Origin: Bacteroidales bacterium
GTDB lineage: Bacteria > Bacteroidota > Bacteroidia > Bacteroidales > UBA1402
NCBI GenBank assembly: GCA_017380635.1
Contig: JAFODP010000011.1
Span: 1-64,000, forward strand
DNA length: 64,000 bases
Reading direction: 5' to 3'
Within the stretch, counting starts at the first letter, position 1. Every line of letters starts with the position of its first letter. Position numbers and translations under genes: made by a program. Under the pieces are notes generated by a model. The model saw only the letters and a program-made list of their open reading frames with translations, searched no databases and was not told where the DNA came from. Shown piece after piece: positions 7,130-16,443 of the stretch.

Positions 7130-7139
7130 ATTATAAGCA

Positions 7140-7763
7140 ATGAAAGTATTATTGATTAATGGAAGTCCTCGCAAAGAGGGAAATACAGCCACAGCCTTGG
7201 CAGAAGTGGCCAAACAACTTGCAAAGGAAGGCATTGAAACAGAAATTATGTGGATTGGCAACGCGCCTATCAGAGGCTGCGCGGCTTGTGGACAGTGTGC
7301 TGCCAAAGTACTTGGCCGTTGCATCTTCGACGACGATGTTTGCAACCGCATATCGGAAAAATTTGCCCAAGTAGACGGCCTTATTGTTGGATCTCCGGTG
7401 TATTATGGTCAGCCAAATGGCGCCTTGTTGTCTGTTCTTCAGCGCGCTTTCTATTCCAATGCCGCAAGCATTTCGGGTAAACCCGCAGCCGCCATTGCCG
7501 TTTGCCGTAGAGGTGGCGCAAGCGCGGCTTTCGAATCGCTCAATATGCCTTTCCACCTCCTGAATATGCCGGTGATTTCTTCGCAGTATTGGAATATTGT
7601 TTATGGCCGCACGCCCGGCGAAGCTTCCAACGACAGTGAAGGCATGCAAACCATGCGCACCCTGGCTCGTAACATGGCGTGGCAGCTGAAATGCACGCAA
7701 GGCAAGCCTGCGCCCGGTCGTCCCGCCGACGAAGAAAAAGCTACGATGAGTTTCATTAGATGA
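7140..7763 (+). CDS. Iron-sulfur flavoprotein-like NAD(P)H:FMN oxidoreductase
   Basis: 207 residues with a flavodoxin-like fold: N-terminal MKVLLINGSPRKEGNT binds the FMN phosphate. Four cysteines at about 47, 50, 53 and 61 have the spacing C-x2-C-x2-C-x7-C, the compact motif of iron-sulfur flavoproteins (Isf) that holds a 4Fe-4S cluster next to FMN. VGSPVYYGQPNGAL is the second FMN-contact loop. It probably passes electrons between a ferredoxin or NAD(P)H and an unknown acceptor. It follows pncB closely. The cluster is inferred from cysteine spacing alone. Confidence 0.85.
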   Translation: MKVLLINGSPRKEGNTATALAEVAKQLAKEGIETEIMWIGNAPIRGCAACGQCAAKVLGRCIFDDDVCNRISEKFAQVDGLIVGSPVYYGQPNGALLSVLQRAFYSNAASISGKPAAAIAVCRRGGASAAFESLNMPFHLLNMPVISSQYWNIVYGRTPGEASNDSEGMQTMRTLARNMAWQLKCTQGKPAPGRPADEEKATMSFIR

Positions 7764-7791
7764 ATAGGTTAGCAAGTGTCGCGGAAATTAT

Positions 7792-7799
7792 TACTTTTG
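7792..7799 (+). promoter_or_regulatory. -7 element (TACTTTTG) for the M28 peptidase gene
   Basis: TACTTTTG fits TAnnTTTG, 48 bp before the start codon at 7847. No clear -33 element is visible at the right spacing. Confidence 0.5.
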
Positions 7800-7846
7800 C
7801 CGCTTAGCATATATCATTGATGTAAGAGGAAATTTTTAGAAGCATT

Positions 7847-9571
7847 ATGAGTAAAACTAAATTGTCGATTTTGCTGGCAACGCTGGCTTTGGTCAGCCTG
7901 ATTGCCTTTGGCCTTTGGACTCGCCCGAAGGTACAAGATATTGATTCAGAGAATTTTTCTGCTGAAAGAGTAGTGAAAGATATTGAGGTGATTTCGCAGG
8001 AGCATCACTCGGTGGCGCATCCCGCAGAAAGAGCAAAAGTGCGTCAATATCTCTTGGAAAGACTGCAAGAATTGGGCGCAGATACCATTAAAATATTCGA
8101 GCACAAAAATTTGGTAGGCCCTGAAAACAAGCATGTGGTCTATACTTTCGATGCTTATAATATTTTGGCCGAATTTGCTCCGCTTCATGCCGATAGTGCT
8201 GACAATCAGAATACTTCGCTTATGATGGTGGCGCATTACGATTCTCGCTATTCTCAGCCCATGCCCCGCCAGGATACGGTTTGGTCGTATGGCGCGGCCG
8301 ACGATGGCTACGGAGTGGGGGTTATTTTGGAAACACTCAATCAGGCGCTTAAGTATCGTTCAGAGTGGAAACAATCCTTTAAAATCTTGTTTACCGATGC
8401 AGAAGAACCCGGCATGCAAGGCATGAAGGCGCTTTGGCGTGAATATCGCGAAGTGTTTGACGAAGTGGGTTTGATGATTAATGTGGAAGCCCGTGGACCT
8501 TTTGGCCCCGCCTTGTTGTTTGAAACTTCTCCCGGAAGCAAGAATTTGGTGAAACTTTATCAGCAAACGGCCCGCTATCCGCATACCTATTCTCTGACGA
8601 CGGTGGTATATGGTTTTATGCCAAACTTTACCGATTTTACCATTGTCAAGGATGACATTCCCGGCTTGAACTTTTCTACCATCGCCGACATCAACCATTA
8701 TCATACCAATCTGGACAATTTTTCTTTTGTTACGCCAAAATCTATTCAACATTATGGTTCTCAGATAGTTCCTTTGGTTAAAGAATACCTTACTAATCCG
8801 CTTTATTCCGATAAGGACGTTTTGAGATCGGACGAAAATAGCATCAACTTCAGTATTCCTTTGTTGGGACTGCTCAACTTCTCTAAAACTACTTATACTT
8901 GGGTAAACATCTTGGTATTTGTATGTTTCCTTTTGATTTTGTTGCTCGATATTATCAGAGGCAGGGCAAAATTTGCTCAAATCTGGCCGACTGCGCTGAA
9001 AACGCTTCTGATGGCCATCGGCGTACTTTTGGTAGGTGAATTGATTGCTTATTTGAGTTGCTTGGCTTCCGGTGCTATCTTCAAGCCTTTCGGCATTGTG
9101 CAAGGTGTGAAGGCCGACAATATCATTATGATAATTGCTACGGTATTGATGTTCTGTCTGTTGTGCTTCTGCTATTGGCGCAAACGCAAGGTGATTCAAA
9201 AACAATCGGCTCATTCTCTGCGTAAAAGTGCTTCCCAACATGCGGCACGTATGTATGCCGGCAACCAATTGCATGGCGTTCTCTTGCTTCTCACCGTCTT
9301 AAGCTTGGCACTCCTCCTGGCAATCAACGAGAATTTGATGTTCTTTATTCCTTTGTTTGCGGCCACTTTGGCTATGTTTTTGTATCGAATCACGAATCTT
9401 CGTTTCTGGTGCCTGATAGCCATTTCACTTATTTTGTTGCATAGTCTTTCGTTCCTCTACGCCCTAGCCATGGCGCTCACTATCGGAGCTTTCGGCGCGG
9501 TATTGATGATAGCATTCATTCATATAAAGGTGCTCTTGCCTTTGGCTGATATTTTTATTACAAAGAATTGA
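7847..9571 (+). CDS. M28-family metallopeptidase with polytopic membrane domain
   Basis: 574 residues. An N-terminal signal or anchor helix (about 5-24) precedes an M28 aminopeptidase-type domain (about 35-315). Zinc ligands are visible: His in VAHYDSR (about 130), Asp in AADDGYGVG (about 152), the Glu pair in DAEEPGMQG (186-187), an acidic ligand in VEARG and His in YHTNLDN (about 286). The C-terminal 230 residues hold about seven transmembrane segments. The arrangement resembles ER metallopeptidase-like membrane proteases. The active site probably faces the periplasm. Substrate unknown. Confidence 0.9.
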   Translation: MSKTKLSILLATLALVSLIAFGLWTRPKVQDIDSENFSAERVVKDIEVISQEHHSVAHPAERAKVRQYLLERLQELGADTIKIFEHKNLVGPENKHVVYTFDAYNILAEFAPLHADSADNQNTSLMMVAHYDSRYSQPMPRQDTVWSYGAADDGYGVGVILETLNQALKYRSEWKQSFKILFTDAEEPGMQGMKALWREYREVFDEVGLMINVEARGPFGPALLFETSPGSKNLVKLYQQTARYPHTYSLTTVVYGFMPNFTDFTIVKDDIPGLNFSTIADINHYHTNLDNFSFVTPKSIQHYGSQIVPLVKEYLTNPLYSDKDVLRSDENSINFSIPLLGLLNFSKTTYTWVNILVFVCFLLILLLDIIRGRAKFAQIWPTALKTLLMAIGVLLVGELIAYLSCLASGAIFKPFGIVQGVKADNIIMIIATVLMFCLLCFCYWRKRKVIQKQSAHSLRKSASQHAARMYAGNQLHGVLLLLTVLSLALLLAINENLMFFIPLFAATLAMFLYRITNLRFWCLIAISLILLHSLSFLYALAMALTIGAFGAVLMIAFIHIKVLLPLADIFITKN

Positions 9572-9606
9572 TTTTGAGATATGATGACTGATTAAACCAC
9601 ATAACA

Positions 9607-10596
9607 ATGAGATTATCGAGATTTTTTTCCATCCTGATTGTGCTGTCGCTCGCATTCTTTTTGTTCTGCGCAGCCGGCCGCAAAAATCCCAATATCGTTG
9701 ATGGAAAGCCCGTTGTGTTCATGACCACAGAAATTACACCAGAATCCTTGGTAGAAGTGTATAAAGCCTTAGGTGTCAAGCCGCAAGGAAAGGTTGCCGT
9801 TAAAATATCGACAGGCGAGCCCGGCGGACACAATTTCTTGCAACCCGCTTTGATTAAAGATTTTGTACAAGAAGTGAAGGGCACTATCGTGGAATGTAAT
9901 ACCGCTTATGCCGGCCGTCGTTACACCACCGAGGAGCATCTGAAAGTGTTTGAAGAACATGGATTTACCGCCATTGCTCCCATCGATTTGCTGGACGGCG
10001 AAGGTGAAACCATCATTCCGGTGAAAGATACGCTGCATATCAAATATAATATCGTAGGCAAAAACCTGCTCAATTACGATTATTTGGTAAACCTGGCGCA
10101 TTTCAAAGGTCATACCATGGGTGGCTTCGGTGGCGTGTTGAAAAATCAATCTATCGGTATTGCTTCTGCCAATGGTAAGGCATATATCCATTCGGCGGGT
10201 AAAACCGACAAGAAAGAAGAAATCTGGCGCAAAAAAGCCAAGCAAGACCATTTTATCGAAGCGATGGCTTCTGCCGCACAATCCGTACACGATTATTTCG
10301 ATGGAAAGGCTATTTATATCAATGTGATGAACAATTTGTCGGTAGATTGCGACTGCGATTCACATCCCGCCGATCCCGAAATGAACGACATCGGTATTTT
10401 GGCTTCGTTAGATCCTGTGGCCCTCGATCAGGCTTGTGTCGATTTGGTTTTCCATTATCCTTCTCAAAAAGGCGATGATGCCACAGCTTTGATTGAACGT
10501 ATCAATTCACGTCATGGGGTGCATATTATCGAACACGCTGCCAAAATTGGTTTGGGTTCTCGCGAATATGTACTTCGTAGCATCGATAAGAAATAA
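9607..10596 (+). CDS. DUF362-family exported protein
   Basis: 329 residues with an N-terminal hydrophobic signal segment ending near AGRK (about residue 25). The body matches DUF362: KVAVKISTGEPGGHNFLQP, then NLAHFKGHTMGGFGGVLKN, and a Cys-rich VDCDCDSHPADPEMNDIG. The family occurs both as ferredoxin-like fusions and as stand-alone proteins; here no CxxCxxC ferredoxin domain is present. The CDCDSH segment may bind metal, which is inference. The stop overlaps the next start (TAATG), so the following exported protein is probably coupled. Confidence 0.85.
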   Translation: MRLSRFFSILIVLSLAFFLFCAAGRKNPNIVDGKPVVFMTTEITPESLVEVYKALGVKPQGKVAVKISTGEPGGHNFLQPALIKDFVQEVKGTIVECNTAYAGRRYTTEEHLKVFEEHGFTAIAPIDLLDGEGETIIPVKDTLHIKYNIVGKNLLNYDYLVNLAHFKGHTMGGFGGVLKNQSIGIASANGKAYIHSAGKTDKKEEIWRKKAKQDHFIEAMASAAQSVHDYFDGKAIYINVMNNLSVDCDCDSHPADPEMNDIGILASLDPVALDQACVDLVFHYPSQKGDDATALIERINSRHGVHIIEHAAKIGLGSREYVLRSIDKK

Positions 10597-11204
10597 TGCG
10601 AAAATATTTGATCCTCATTATCTTGCTTCTTGTTGCACCGCTTGTTGATATGCAGGCTGTCAACAAGAAGCAAGTGCGTTTGGCCGTGTCGCGTCAGATG
10701 CAGCAGTATCCGGCTTCCACTTTGCAGGATATTTACAAGAATTTCTTTCAAGATCGTTTCGGACCCGGACATATAGTGACCGATACGGCGCGGGCGGGCG
10801 CTTATTTGCGCGAAGAACTTAAGCAGGTGACGCGTCTGGATGTGCCTATGTATGAGGCTTCTGGCGAAAGAGCCGCTTATTATCGGGTGTCTTTGGCAGC
10901 CATTAAAAGCGGACTTGTCAGTTACGAAGTCTTTTTCTCTGCTTTCATCCGTAGCGTGACAGCTTTGCCTGGCGTGGATGTTTCCGATTGGGCCAAAGAA
11001 TGGGCTTCCATCGAAAAAATCATCCGTTCTATGTCGCTAGATTTGCCTATTTACGAAGAAGATGCCCGCGCTATAGAAGCATTGTTGGCACAAGGTTATT
11101 ACGCCGTACACCACAGCAAGGCCTATAATTTGCATTACCAACCTCACTATCGTCTGATAGAAAAGAAGATTTTTGAGAAGGAAATCCTGCCGCTCTTGAA
11201 ATAA
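10596..11204 (+). CDS. Exported protein of unknown function
   Basis: 202 residues with a clear signal peptide (RKYLILIILLLVAPLVDMQA, residues 2-21). The mature part is mostly helical with conserved-looking stretches QDIYKNFFQDRFGPGHIVTD and AVHHSKAYNLHYQPHYRLI; His and Tyr residues are frequent near the C terminus. I do not recognise the family. It starts inside the stop of the DUF362 gene (TAATG), so the two are likely made together and may act together in the periplasm. It converges with the xylanase gene. Confidence 0.7.
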   Translation: MRKYLILIILLLVAPLVDMQAVNKKQVRLAVSRQMQQYPASTLQDIYKNFFQDRFGPGHIVTDTARAGAYLREELKQVTRLDVPMYEASGERAAYYRVSLAAIKSGLVSYEVFFSAFIRSVTALPGVDVSDWAKEWASIEKIIRSMSLDLPIYEEDARAIEALLAQGYYAVHHSKAYNLHYQPHYRLIEKKIFEKEILPLLK

Positions 11205-11205
11205 A

Positions 11206-12312
11206 TTATTTCATGGGTCTTTCGGGCTGTGGCCAAAGCGGCGCCTTCTTTTCAACGATATATTCGTAGGCTCGTTTGGGTTGATAATCGGCATCGAAAG
11301 GCGTGGCATAATTACGAACTCCCAACCATGAATCATTGTCGCTCAGGTTCCAGAACGTAACGCAGTCGATATTTTTATGGTATTTGCGCAGTACGCGGAA
11401 CACGCGAGCATATTGATCGGCCAGAAATTGTTCGGTGGAATCGCTGATTTGCATACCTTCACGCTTGAAACGCAAAGCGCCGCCCATCTCGTTGGTAACG
11501 CGGATATCCAATTCCGTCACATGAATATGTTTCACCACTTTTCGATAGGCTTTGATGGCTTGTTCCAAGGATTCTTCGCTGGGACCGTAAATATTATAAT
11601 GTCCCTGCATACCAATGCCATCGATGGGAACGCCGGCTTTTTTCATTCTTTTTACCATGTCGACAATGCGCTGACATTTTACCGGATTGCATTCGTTGTA
11701 GTCGTTGTAAAAGAGTAGGGCATCGGGGTCGGCTTCGCGGGCATATTCAAAAGCTTTGAAAATAAAGTCCTCGCCGGCAATCTTGTAAAACTCCGACTGA
11801 CGATAGGGATCGCTTGCTTTTTCATCGTCGGTAATAGCTTCATTTACAACATCCCAGGCATAGACTACATCTTTGTATCTGCTCACCACCGTATGAATGT
11901 GCTCGCGCATGCGGGCCAACAAAAGTTCTTTGCTTGGCTGGTCTTCGTACATCCATTGACAAGTTTGGTTATGCCACATGAGGCAATGTCCGCGCAATTT
12001 AATGCCGTTTTCACGACAAAAATTGGCGATGGCATCGGCTCTTTCCCAACGATATTGCTCTTCTGTGGGATGCGTCGGACCCGGTTTCATGTCGTTTTCG
12101 GCCGTGATGCTGTTGAATTCTTTGCACAGCAAAGCAATCTGCTCGGGCTGAGAGATGTTTCGCTGATTCACAGCAACGCCAATCATGAAATATTTATCGT
12201 ATGCTTGCTTCATGCTCTGGGTAAAATGCGCTTCTTGCGCTGTAATGGGCATGATAACAAGTAACAAAACACACACGCAAGTCTGGATTTTTCTGGAGAA
12301 TAATGGATTCAT
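11206..12312 (-). CDS. Endo-1,4-beta-xylanase, GH10 family
   Basis: 368 residues with a signal peptide (about 1-25, cleaved near ITAQEA). It is a single-domain GH10 barrel: NSITAENDMKPGPTHP, GHCLMWHNQ, acid/base Glu about 158 in WDVVNEAI, and nucleophile Glu about 267 in HVTELDIR, followed by WNLSDNDSWLG. It should cut internal bonds of xylan outside the cytoplasm. No SusC/SusD pair or other xylan genes adjoin it, so it is an isolated glycoside hydrolase. It has no attached carbohydrate-binding module and no obvious secretion tail. Confidence 0.96.
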   Translation of the reverse strand: MNPLFSRKIQTCVCVLLLVIMPITAQEAHFTQSMKQAYDKYFMIGVAVNQRNISQPEQIALLCKEFNSITAENDMKPGPTHPTEEQYRWERADAIANFCRENGIKLRGHCLMWHNQTCQWMYEDQPSKELLLARMREHIHTVVSRYKDVVYAWDVVNEAITDDEKASDPYRQSEFYKIAGEDFIFKAFEYAREADPDALLFYNDYNECNPVKCQRIVDMVKRMKKAGVPIDGIGMQGHYNIYGPSEESLEQAIKAYRKVVKHIHVTELDIRVTNEMGGALRFKREGMQISDSTEQFLADQYARVFRVLRKYHKNIDCVTFWNLSDNDSWLGVRNYATPFDADYQPKRAYEYIVEKKAPLWPQPERPMK

Positions 12313-12336
12313 AGTTTGCTTTGATTAAATGTTTGG

Positions 12337-12344
12337 CAAAGATA
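12337..12344 (-). promoter_or_regulatory. -7 element (TATCTTTG, minus strand) for the xylanase
   Basis: CAAAGATA on the plus strand reads TATCTTTG on the minus strand, 24 bp upstream of the xylanase start. No good TTTG partner was found at 18-21 bp. Confidence 0.55.
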
Positions 12345-12447
12345 TAGGATTCTTCCCGACAGAGCTTCTTTTTTGCCAGACTTTTATTATGTACCAAAAT
12401 GTTCGATAAATTGATGATTTTAAGCGCAAAAAAGTGAGATAAATATC

Positions 12448-12477
12448 TTGCAGAACCATTCTCAATTTATAACTTTG
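12448..12477 (+). promoter_or_regulatory. Promoter TTG-N19-TAACTTTG for the lipoprotein-OmpA operon
   Basis: TTG at 12448-12450 and TAACTTTG at 12470-12477 are 19 bp apart. Transcription from about 12484 gives an AT-rich leader of about 100 bases before the lipoprotein start at 12583. This excludes the ATG at 12448, which is inside the promoter. Confidence 0.75.
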
Positions 12478-12582
12478 CACCCTAATTTATATAGAAAAAA
12501 ACGGGCCTTTTGCATGAGGTGTCATCGGCCTGGTAATAAATTGATAATTAGATATTTTAATATGTTTTTTAACTTTTTAATC

Positions 12583-15144
12583 ATGAAGAAAAAATTTGGA
12601 AAATTGATCATGGCCGTATCAGTGATATGCGCCGTGGGAATGTTCTTCTCTTCTTGTAACGACTACGTTGCCGATGTCAATGCAGAATTGAAGGGCCAGA
12701 TTGCTGATTTGAATGCGGATATGAGCGCAGATCTCGCCGATTTGCAGACCGCATTGGAAAATGCAATTAACGAATGTAAAGACAATTGCGCTGCTAAGCA
12801 CATCGAGTTGGAAAAAGCCGACCAGGAAAACTCTGATAGCATTGTTGCTCTTTTGCAAGATGTAGCTGAATTGGATGGTCGCATCGAAGTATTGGAAGAG
12901 GCAAAAATCAAGGTTGATAGCACATTGCATGCTTTGGATAGCATTCAGAAAATCCATGCTGACACCATCGAATACATCTTTAAGACTTATGCTACCATTG
13001 CTTATGTTGACAAGGCTTTGAATGATAGTGTGGTTCAACTCAGAACGGAAATCAACACTAAGTATGCTGCAGCTCTCGACTCTGTAGGTAAGGTTGCTGT
13101 TGCTGTTGCTACCAATGCTTCTGAAATCAAGTGGTTGAAAGAAGAATTGGCCAAGATCAAATCTTGCAATTGTGACACCGCAGCTATTTGGGCTAAGATC
13201 AGAGAAAACGAAAGCAAAATCTCTAGCTTGCAGATTCAGGTTGACATTCTTGATGTTGCCGTGGCTGCTGCTACCGCCACACTGGTAACTCACACTTCTC
13301 AAATCAAGGATCTCCAAGATGCCGACGAATTGCTTAAGGACGATATCAAAGATTTGCAGACAGCAGTTTCTGAAATTCGTGATGCTTTGACCGATCTTGA
13401 AAAACGCATGAACATCGTTGAAAACCGTTTGAACAAGCGTATTTCCAGCGTGGTAGTGAATGGTGCATACAGCCCTGTGGTTGGTTATTTCAACTTGCCC
13501 ACCGGCATGAGATCAAACATTTTGGCTGCGTACTATGGTGAAGCCGCAGTTGAAGGTGCTGTTCTTCAGATGAGTTTCCCTAGCACAAGTGATGTTAATA
13601 CTCTCTTTGGCGATTATTTCCCTGTTTTGCCCGCTGGCGCAAACACCATAACTTACGAAAATAGCGATCTTATCGTTGGTGCCGAAGGTAATGCTGGTAC
13701 TTTGTATCTCACCATCAACCCCAACGATGTTGATACCACCGGTATTAAGTTGGCTTTGAAAAATAGTGCAGGCGAAGAAGCTGGTGTGGTTTTGGGTTCA
13801 TTGGTTAAATCTGAAAAGAAACTCAATTTCGGTTACACCCGCGCTGCCAACAATGGTTTCTACGAAGTAGCTGCTACTTTGAATCCTGACGAAATTTCTA
13901 AGGCTCAAATCCGTGTTGAATTGGGAGACTTGAAAGATGTTTTGGCAGATTTCAAATCTATCGGTAATGGTGTTAACTTGAGCAATGCTATCGGTACTTT
14001 GTACAATGCTGTAAATGACATTGCTGATGCTTACGCCGTAGAAGCCACTTATGTTGATTCATTGGGCGAACATCAAGTTTATTCAGATTATGCTTTGGCT
14101 GCAGTAGCTATCCAACCTCTTTCGTATAGTCACGTTAATAAACTTAATAGTAGTCTTGAATCTATTACCCAAGTCCCCGGTATTCCTCAAATCTCCAACT
14201 TGGTAAATAAGGTATTTGACAAGGTTGGTACCATCAGTATTCCTGATTTGGGATTGAGCGATTTGCAGGCTAAGCTTACCGGTATCAGCTTCGGTGGAGC
14301 TATCGGAGATAGTATTTCTTTCGTACTTAATATTTCAGTTCCCGTTACCATTCCTAGTATGGAAGTGCCCGTGCCTTCAGCAAATCCGCCTTATGAAATT
14401 GAGGTGCAAATCCCTGAAATCAAGGACAACTTGGGCAACATCCTAAAAGAAGCAGATACAATTAAAGTTCCTGTTGATCCCAAAGATATTATGGGCACTG
14501 ACAAGATTACCATCGAGGAGAAAACAATCGATGTACCTATCAATGATACAATATTCATTCCTTCTAATCAAGTTCTTGGTGAGTTGGGTACCACCCTCGA
14601 CAACATGGATGATTTGATTGCTGATATCAATAGCATGATCAGCAATGTCACCGGCAAGATTGAACAAGTTGAAGGCGAGCTCAATAGTGCTATCGTAAAG
14701 GTTGAAAACAAATTGAACGAATACCTCGACAAGATCAACAATAAGCTTGTTTCTGTATTGAAGTCTCTCCCCAACAAATTGTTGCCCACCATGTTGGTTA
14801 ACACCACCGACGGTTTCAGCATGTTGAGTTCTATCAAGGGTGCGCCTTCTGTATTGAGCGCTGGTTCTGCTACATTGATTCCTACCAGCTATACAGCAGA
14901 AGTCTTGATTCCTGCTGCTAAAAAGTACATCGTTGTAACTGATGCATATAAAACTGGTTCTAACACTACTGATCAAGCTGCCATCAATGCTGCCAATAGC
15001 GGTGATTTGAACGTGGTATTGGAAGGCCAAACCAGAGCTGTTGCTTTCAATGGTCAATCTGGTTATACCTACGAAATCACCTATTCAGCTATGGACTTCT
15101 TCGGTTATGTGGCTAACACCAAGTACTATGTAAGTATTAACTAA
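12583..15144 (+). CDS. Large coiled-coil outer-membrane lipoprotein of unknown function
   Basis: 853 residues. The start is set at 12583 because the promoter lies upstream and the protein then begins with a lipoprotein signal: MKKKFGKLIM, a hydrophobic run, and Cys25 in FFSSCNDY. Residues about 30-285 are heptad-rich coiled coil (repeated L-A-D-L-N-A-D types). About 285-480 is beta-rich, with NGAYSPVVGYFNLPTG at its start. A second coiled coil spans about 670-730, and the end is beta-rich again. Codon choice (AAG, GGT, GCT) looks like that of a highly expressed gene and is shared with the OmpA gene 36 bases downstream. Family not recognised; a surface or periplasm-spanning structural role is inferred. 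Confidence 0.8.
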   Translation: MKKKFGKLIMAVSVICAVGMFFSSCNDYVADVNAELKGQIADLNADMSADLADLQTALENAINECKDNCAAKHIELEKADQENSDSIVALLQDVAELDGRIEVLEEAKIKVDSTLHALDSIQKIHADTIEYIFKTYATIAYVDKALNDSVVQLRTEINTKYAAALDSVGKVAVAVATNASEIKWLKEELAKIKSCNCDTAAIWAKIRENESKISSLQIQVDILDVAVAAATATLVTHTSQIKDLQDADELLKDDIKDLQTAVSEIRDALTDLEKRMNIVENRLNKRISSVVVNGAYSPVVGYFNLPTGMRSNILAAYYGEAAVEGAVLQMSFPSTSDVNTLFGDYFPVLPAGANTITYENSDLIVGAEGNAGTLYLTINPNDVDTTGIKLALKNSAGEEAGVVLGSLVKSEKKLNFGYTRAANNGFYEVAATLNPDEISKAQIRVELGDLKDVLADFKSIGNGVNLSNAIGTLYNAVNDIADAYAVEATYVDSLGEHQVYSDYALAAVAIQPLSYSHVNKLNSSLESITQVPGIPQISNLVNKVFDKVGTISIPDLGLSDLQAKLTGISFGGAIGDSISFVLNISVPVTIPSMEVPVPSANPPYEIEVQIPEIKDNLGNILKEADTIKVPVDPKDIMGTDKITIEEKTIDVPINDTIFIPSNQVLGELGTTLDNMDDLIADINSMISNVTGKIEQVEGELNSAIVKVENKLNEYLDKINNKLVSVLKSLPNKLLPTMLVNTTDGFSMLSSIKGAPSVLSAGSATLIPTSYTAEVLIPAAKKYIVVTDAYKTGSNTTDQAAINAANSGDLNVVLEGQTRAVAFNGQSGYTYEITYSAMDFFGYVANTKYYVSIN

Positions 15145-15180
15145 TCAATTTGAGGGATAAACATTTAAATTAGAAAAACT

Positions 15181-16371
15181 ATGAAAGTAAAGAAATTTAT
15201 ATTGTCGTGTCTCGCTGCTGTAGCCGTATTCGGCTTGAGCGCACAAGAGGCAGAAAAGACTGAAAATGTTTTTGTACCTCATTGGTATGTACAGGGACAA
15301 TTCGGTGCCCAATATACTTTGGGTGAAGTATCATTTGGTAAATTGATGGCTCCCAATGCTCAATTGTCTTTCGGACGTCAATTTGGTGAAGTGCTTGGTG
15401 CTCGTTTCGGTATCAATGCATGGCAAAGCAAGGCCGGTCAGGCCGATTATCGTTGGGCTTGGACTTATGTTGCTCCTTCTTTGGATGCTACTTTCAATCT
15501 TTCCAACGCTGTTTGCGGTTACAATCCCGATCGTCTGTTCTCATTGAGCGCTATTGCCGGTTTGGGCGTAAACGTTACCTTTGGTAATGCGCAGGCAAAT
15601 AATTTCAACGACGATTTGAAATCTTTCCTCAGCAGCACCAACAATTTTCCTGGAGATGCACTTGAATATTTGTGGAATGGTACCAAAGCTTTCATGAATG
15701 CTCATGTTGGTTTGGCCGGCGATTTCCGTATCACCGACAACTTGAGCGCCGGTATCGAAGTGCAAGCTGTGGCTTTGTCTGATAAATACAACTCTAAGAA
15801 GGCAGGTAATGCCGACTGGTATTTCAATGCTTTGGCCGGTGTTAAGTATTGCTTCGGCAAGACTCACGAACATCGTGCAGTTGAACCTACCAAGTCTGTA
15901 GAAGAAATCGTTCAGGAATATGTTGACAAGAAGGTTGCTCCTATGGAAGACAAGGTAAATGCTTTGGAAAAAGATTTGGAAGAAACCAAGGCTGCTCAAG
16001 ACAAAGTGATTGCTGAAGCTGTTGCAGCTGCCGAAAGAGAAGCCGCTCAACCTTTCCAACGAGATATCGTTTTCGGTATTGGCAGCATCAAAATTACAAA
16101 ATCTGAAATGGCTAAGGTAACTGAGATTGCCGACTACATGAAGCAGAATCCTGCTGCTGTTGTGCTTATCACCGGTTACGCCGACAATGCTACCGGCACC
16201 GAAAAAGTAAATATGCATAAGTCTGAACTTCGCGCCAATGCTGTTGCCAAGGCTTTGAAAGAAGAAGGTATTGCCGAATCACGCATTACCATCGATTTCA
16301 AGGGTGCAAGCGTACAGCCTTACGGAACGCCTGCTGAAAACCGCGTTGCTATCTGCATCGTTCAGAAATAA
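15181..16371 (+). CDS. OmpA-family outer-membrane protein
   Basis: 396 residues with a signal peptide ending near GLSAQEA (about 21). Residues 30-225 look like a beta-barrel (WYVQGQFGAQYTLG onward, ending GVKYCFG). About 240-290 is a charged coiled-coil linker (MEDKVNALEKDLEETKAAQ), and 295-396 is an OmpA C-terminal peptidoglycan-binding domain with VVLITGYADNATG and SELRANAVAKAL. It should tie the outer membrane to peptidoglycan. It lies 36 bases after the coiled-coil lipoprotein with matching codon use, so the two are likely co-expressed envelope components. A strong hairpin follows the stop. Confidence 0.93.
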   Translation: MKVKKFILSCLAAVAVFGLSAQEAEKTENVFVPHWYVQGQFGAQYTLGEVSFGKLMAPNAQLSFGRQFGEVLGARFGINAWQSKAGQADYRWAWTYVAPSLDATFNLSNAVCGYNPDRLFSLSAIAGLGVNVTFGNAQANNFNDDLKSFLSSTNNFPGDALEYLWNGTKAFMNAHVGLAGDFRITDNLSAGIEVQAVALSDKYNSKKAGNADWYFNALAGVKYCFGKTHEHRAVEPTKSVEEIVQEYVDKKVAPMEDKVNALEKDLEETKAAQDKVIAEAVAAAEREAAQPFQRDIVFGIGSIKITKSEMAKVTEIADYMKQNPAAVVLITGYADNATGTEKVNMHKSELRANAVAKALKEEGIAESRITIDFKGASVQPYGTPAENRVAICIVQK

Positions 16372-16392
16372 TTTTTGACCCTTTATCATACT

Positions 16393-16440
16393 TATCCAGC
16401 AATCATCGGTTTTTATCGGTGATTGTTGGATAAATTTTAT
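16393..16440 (+). terminator. Strong hairpin after the OmpA gene
   Basis: A 16-bp stem (16393-16408 with 16417-16432, containing two G-T wobbles) with an 8-base loop is followed by an AAATTTTAT tract. It lies 21 bp after the OmpA stop and ends 11 bp before the next start codon at 16444. It should terminate most transcripts and could set a lower level for the following gene. Confidence 0.8.
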
Positions 16441-16443
16441 TAC

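Noticed and set aside
12448..12582. Extended N terminus of the coiled-coil lipoprotein from ATG 12448
   Set aside because: That ATG lies within the promoter, and the extension would destroy the lipoprotein signal that begins at 12583.
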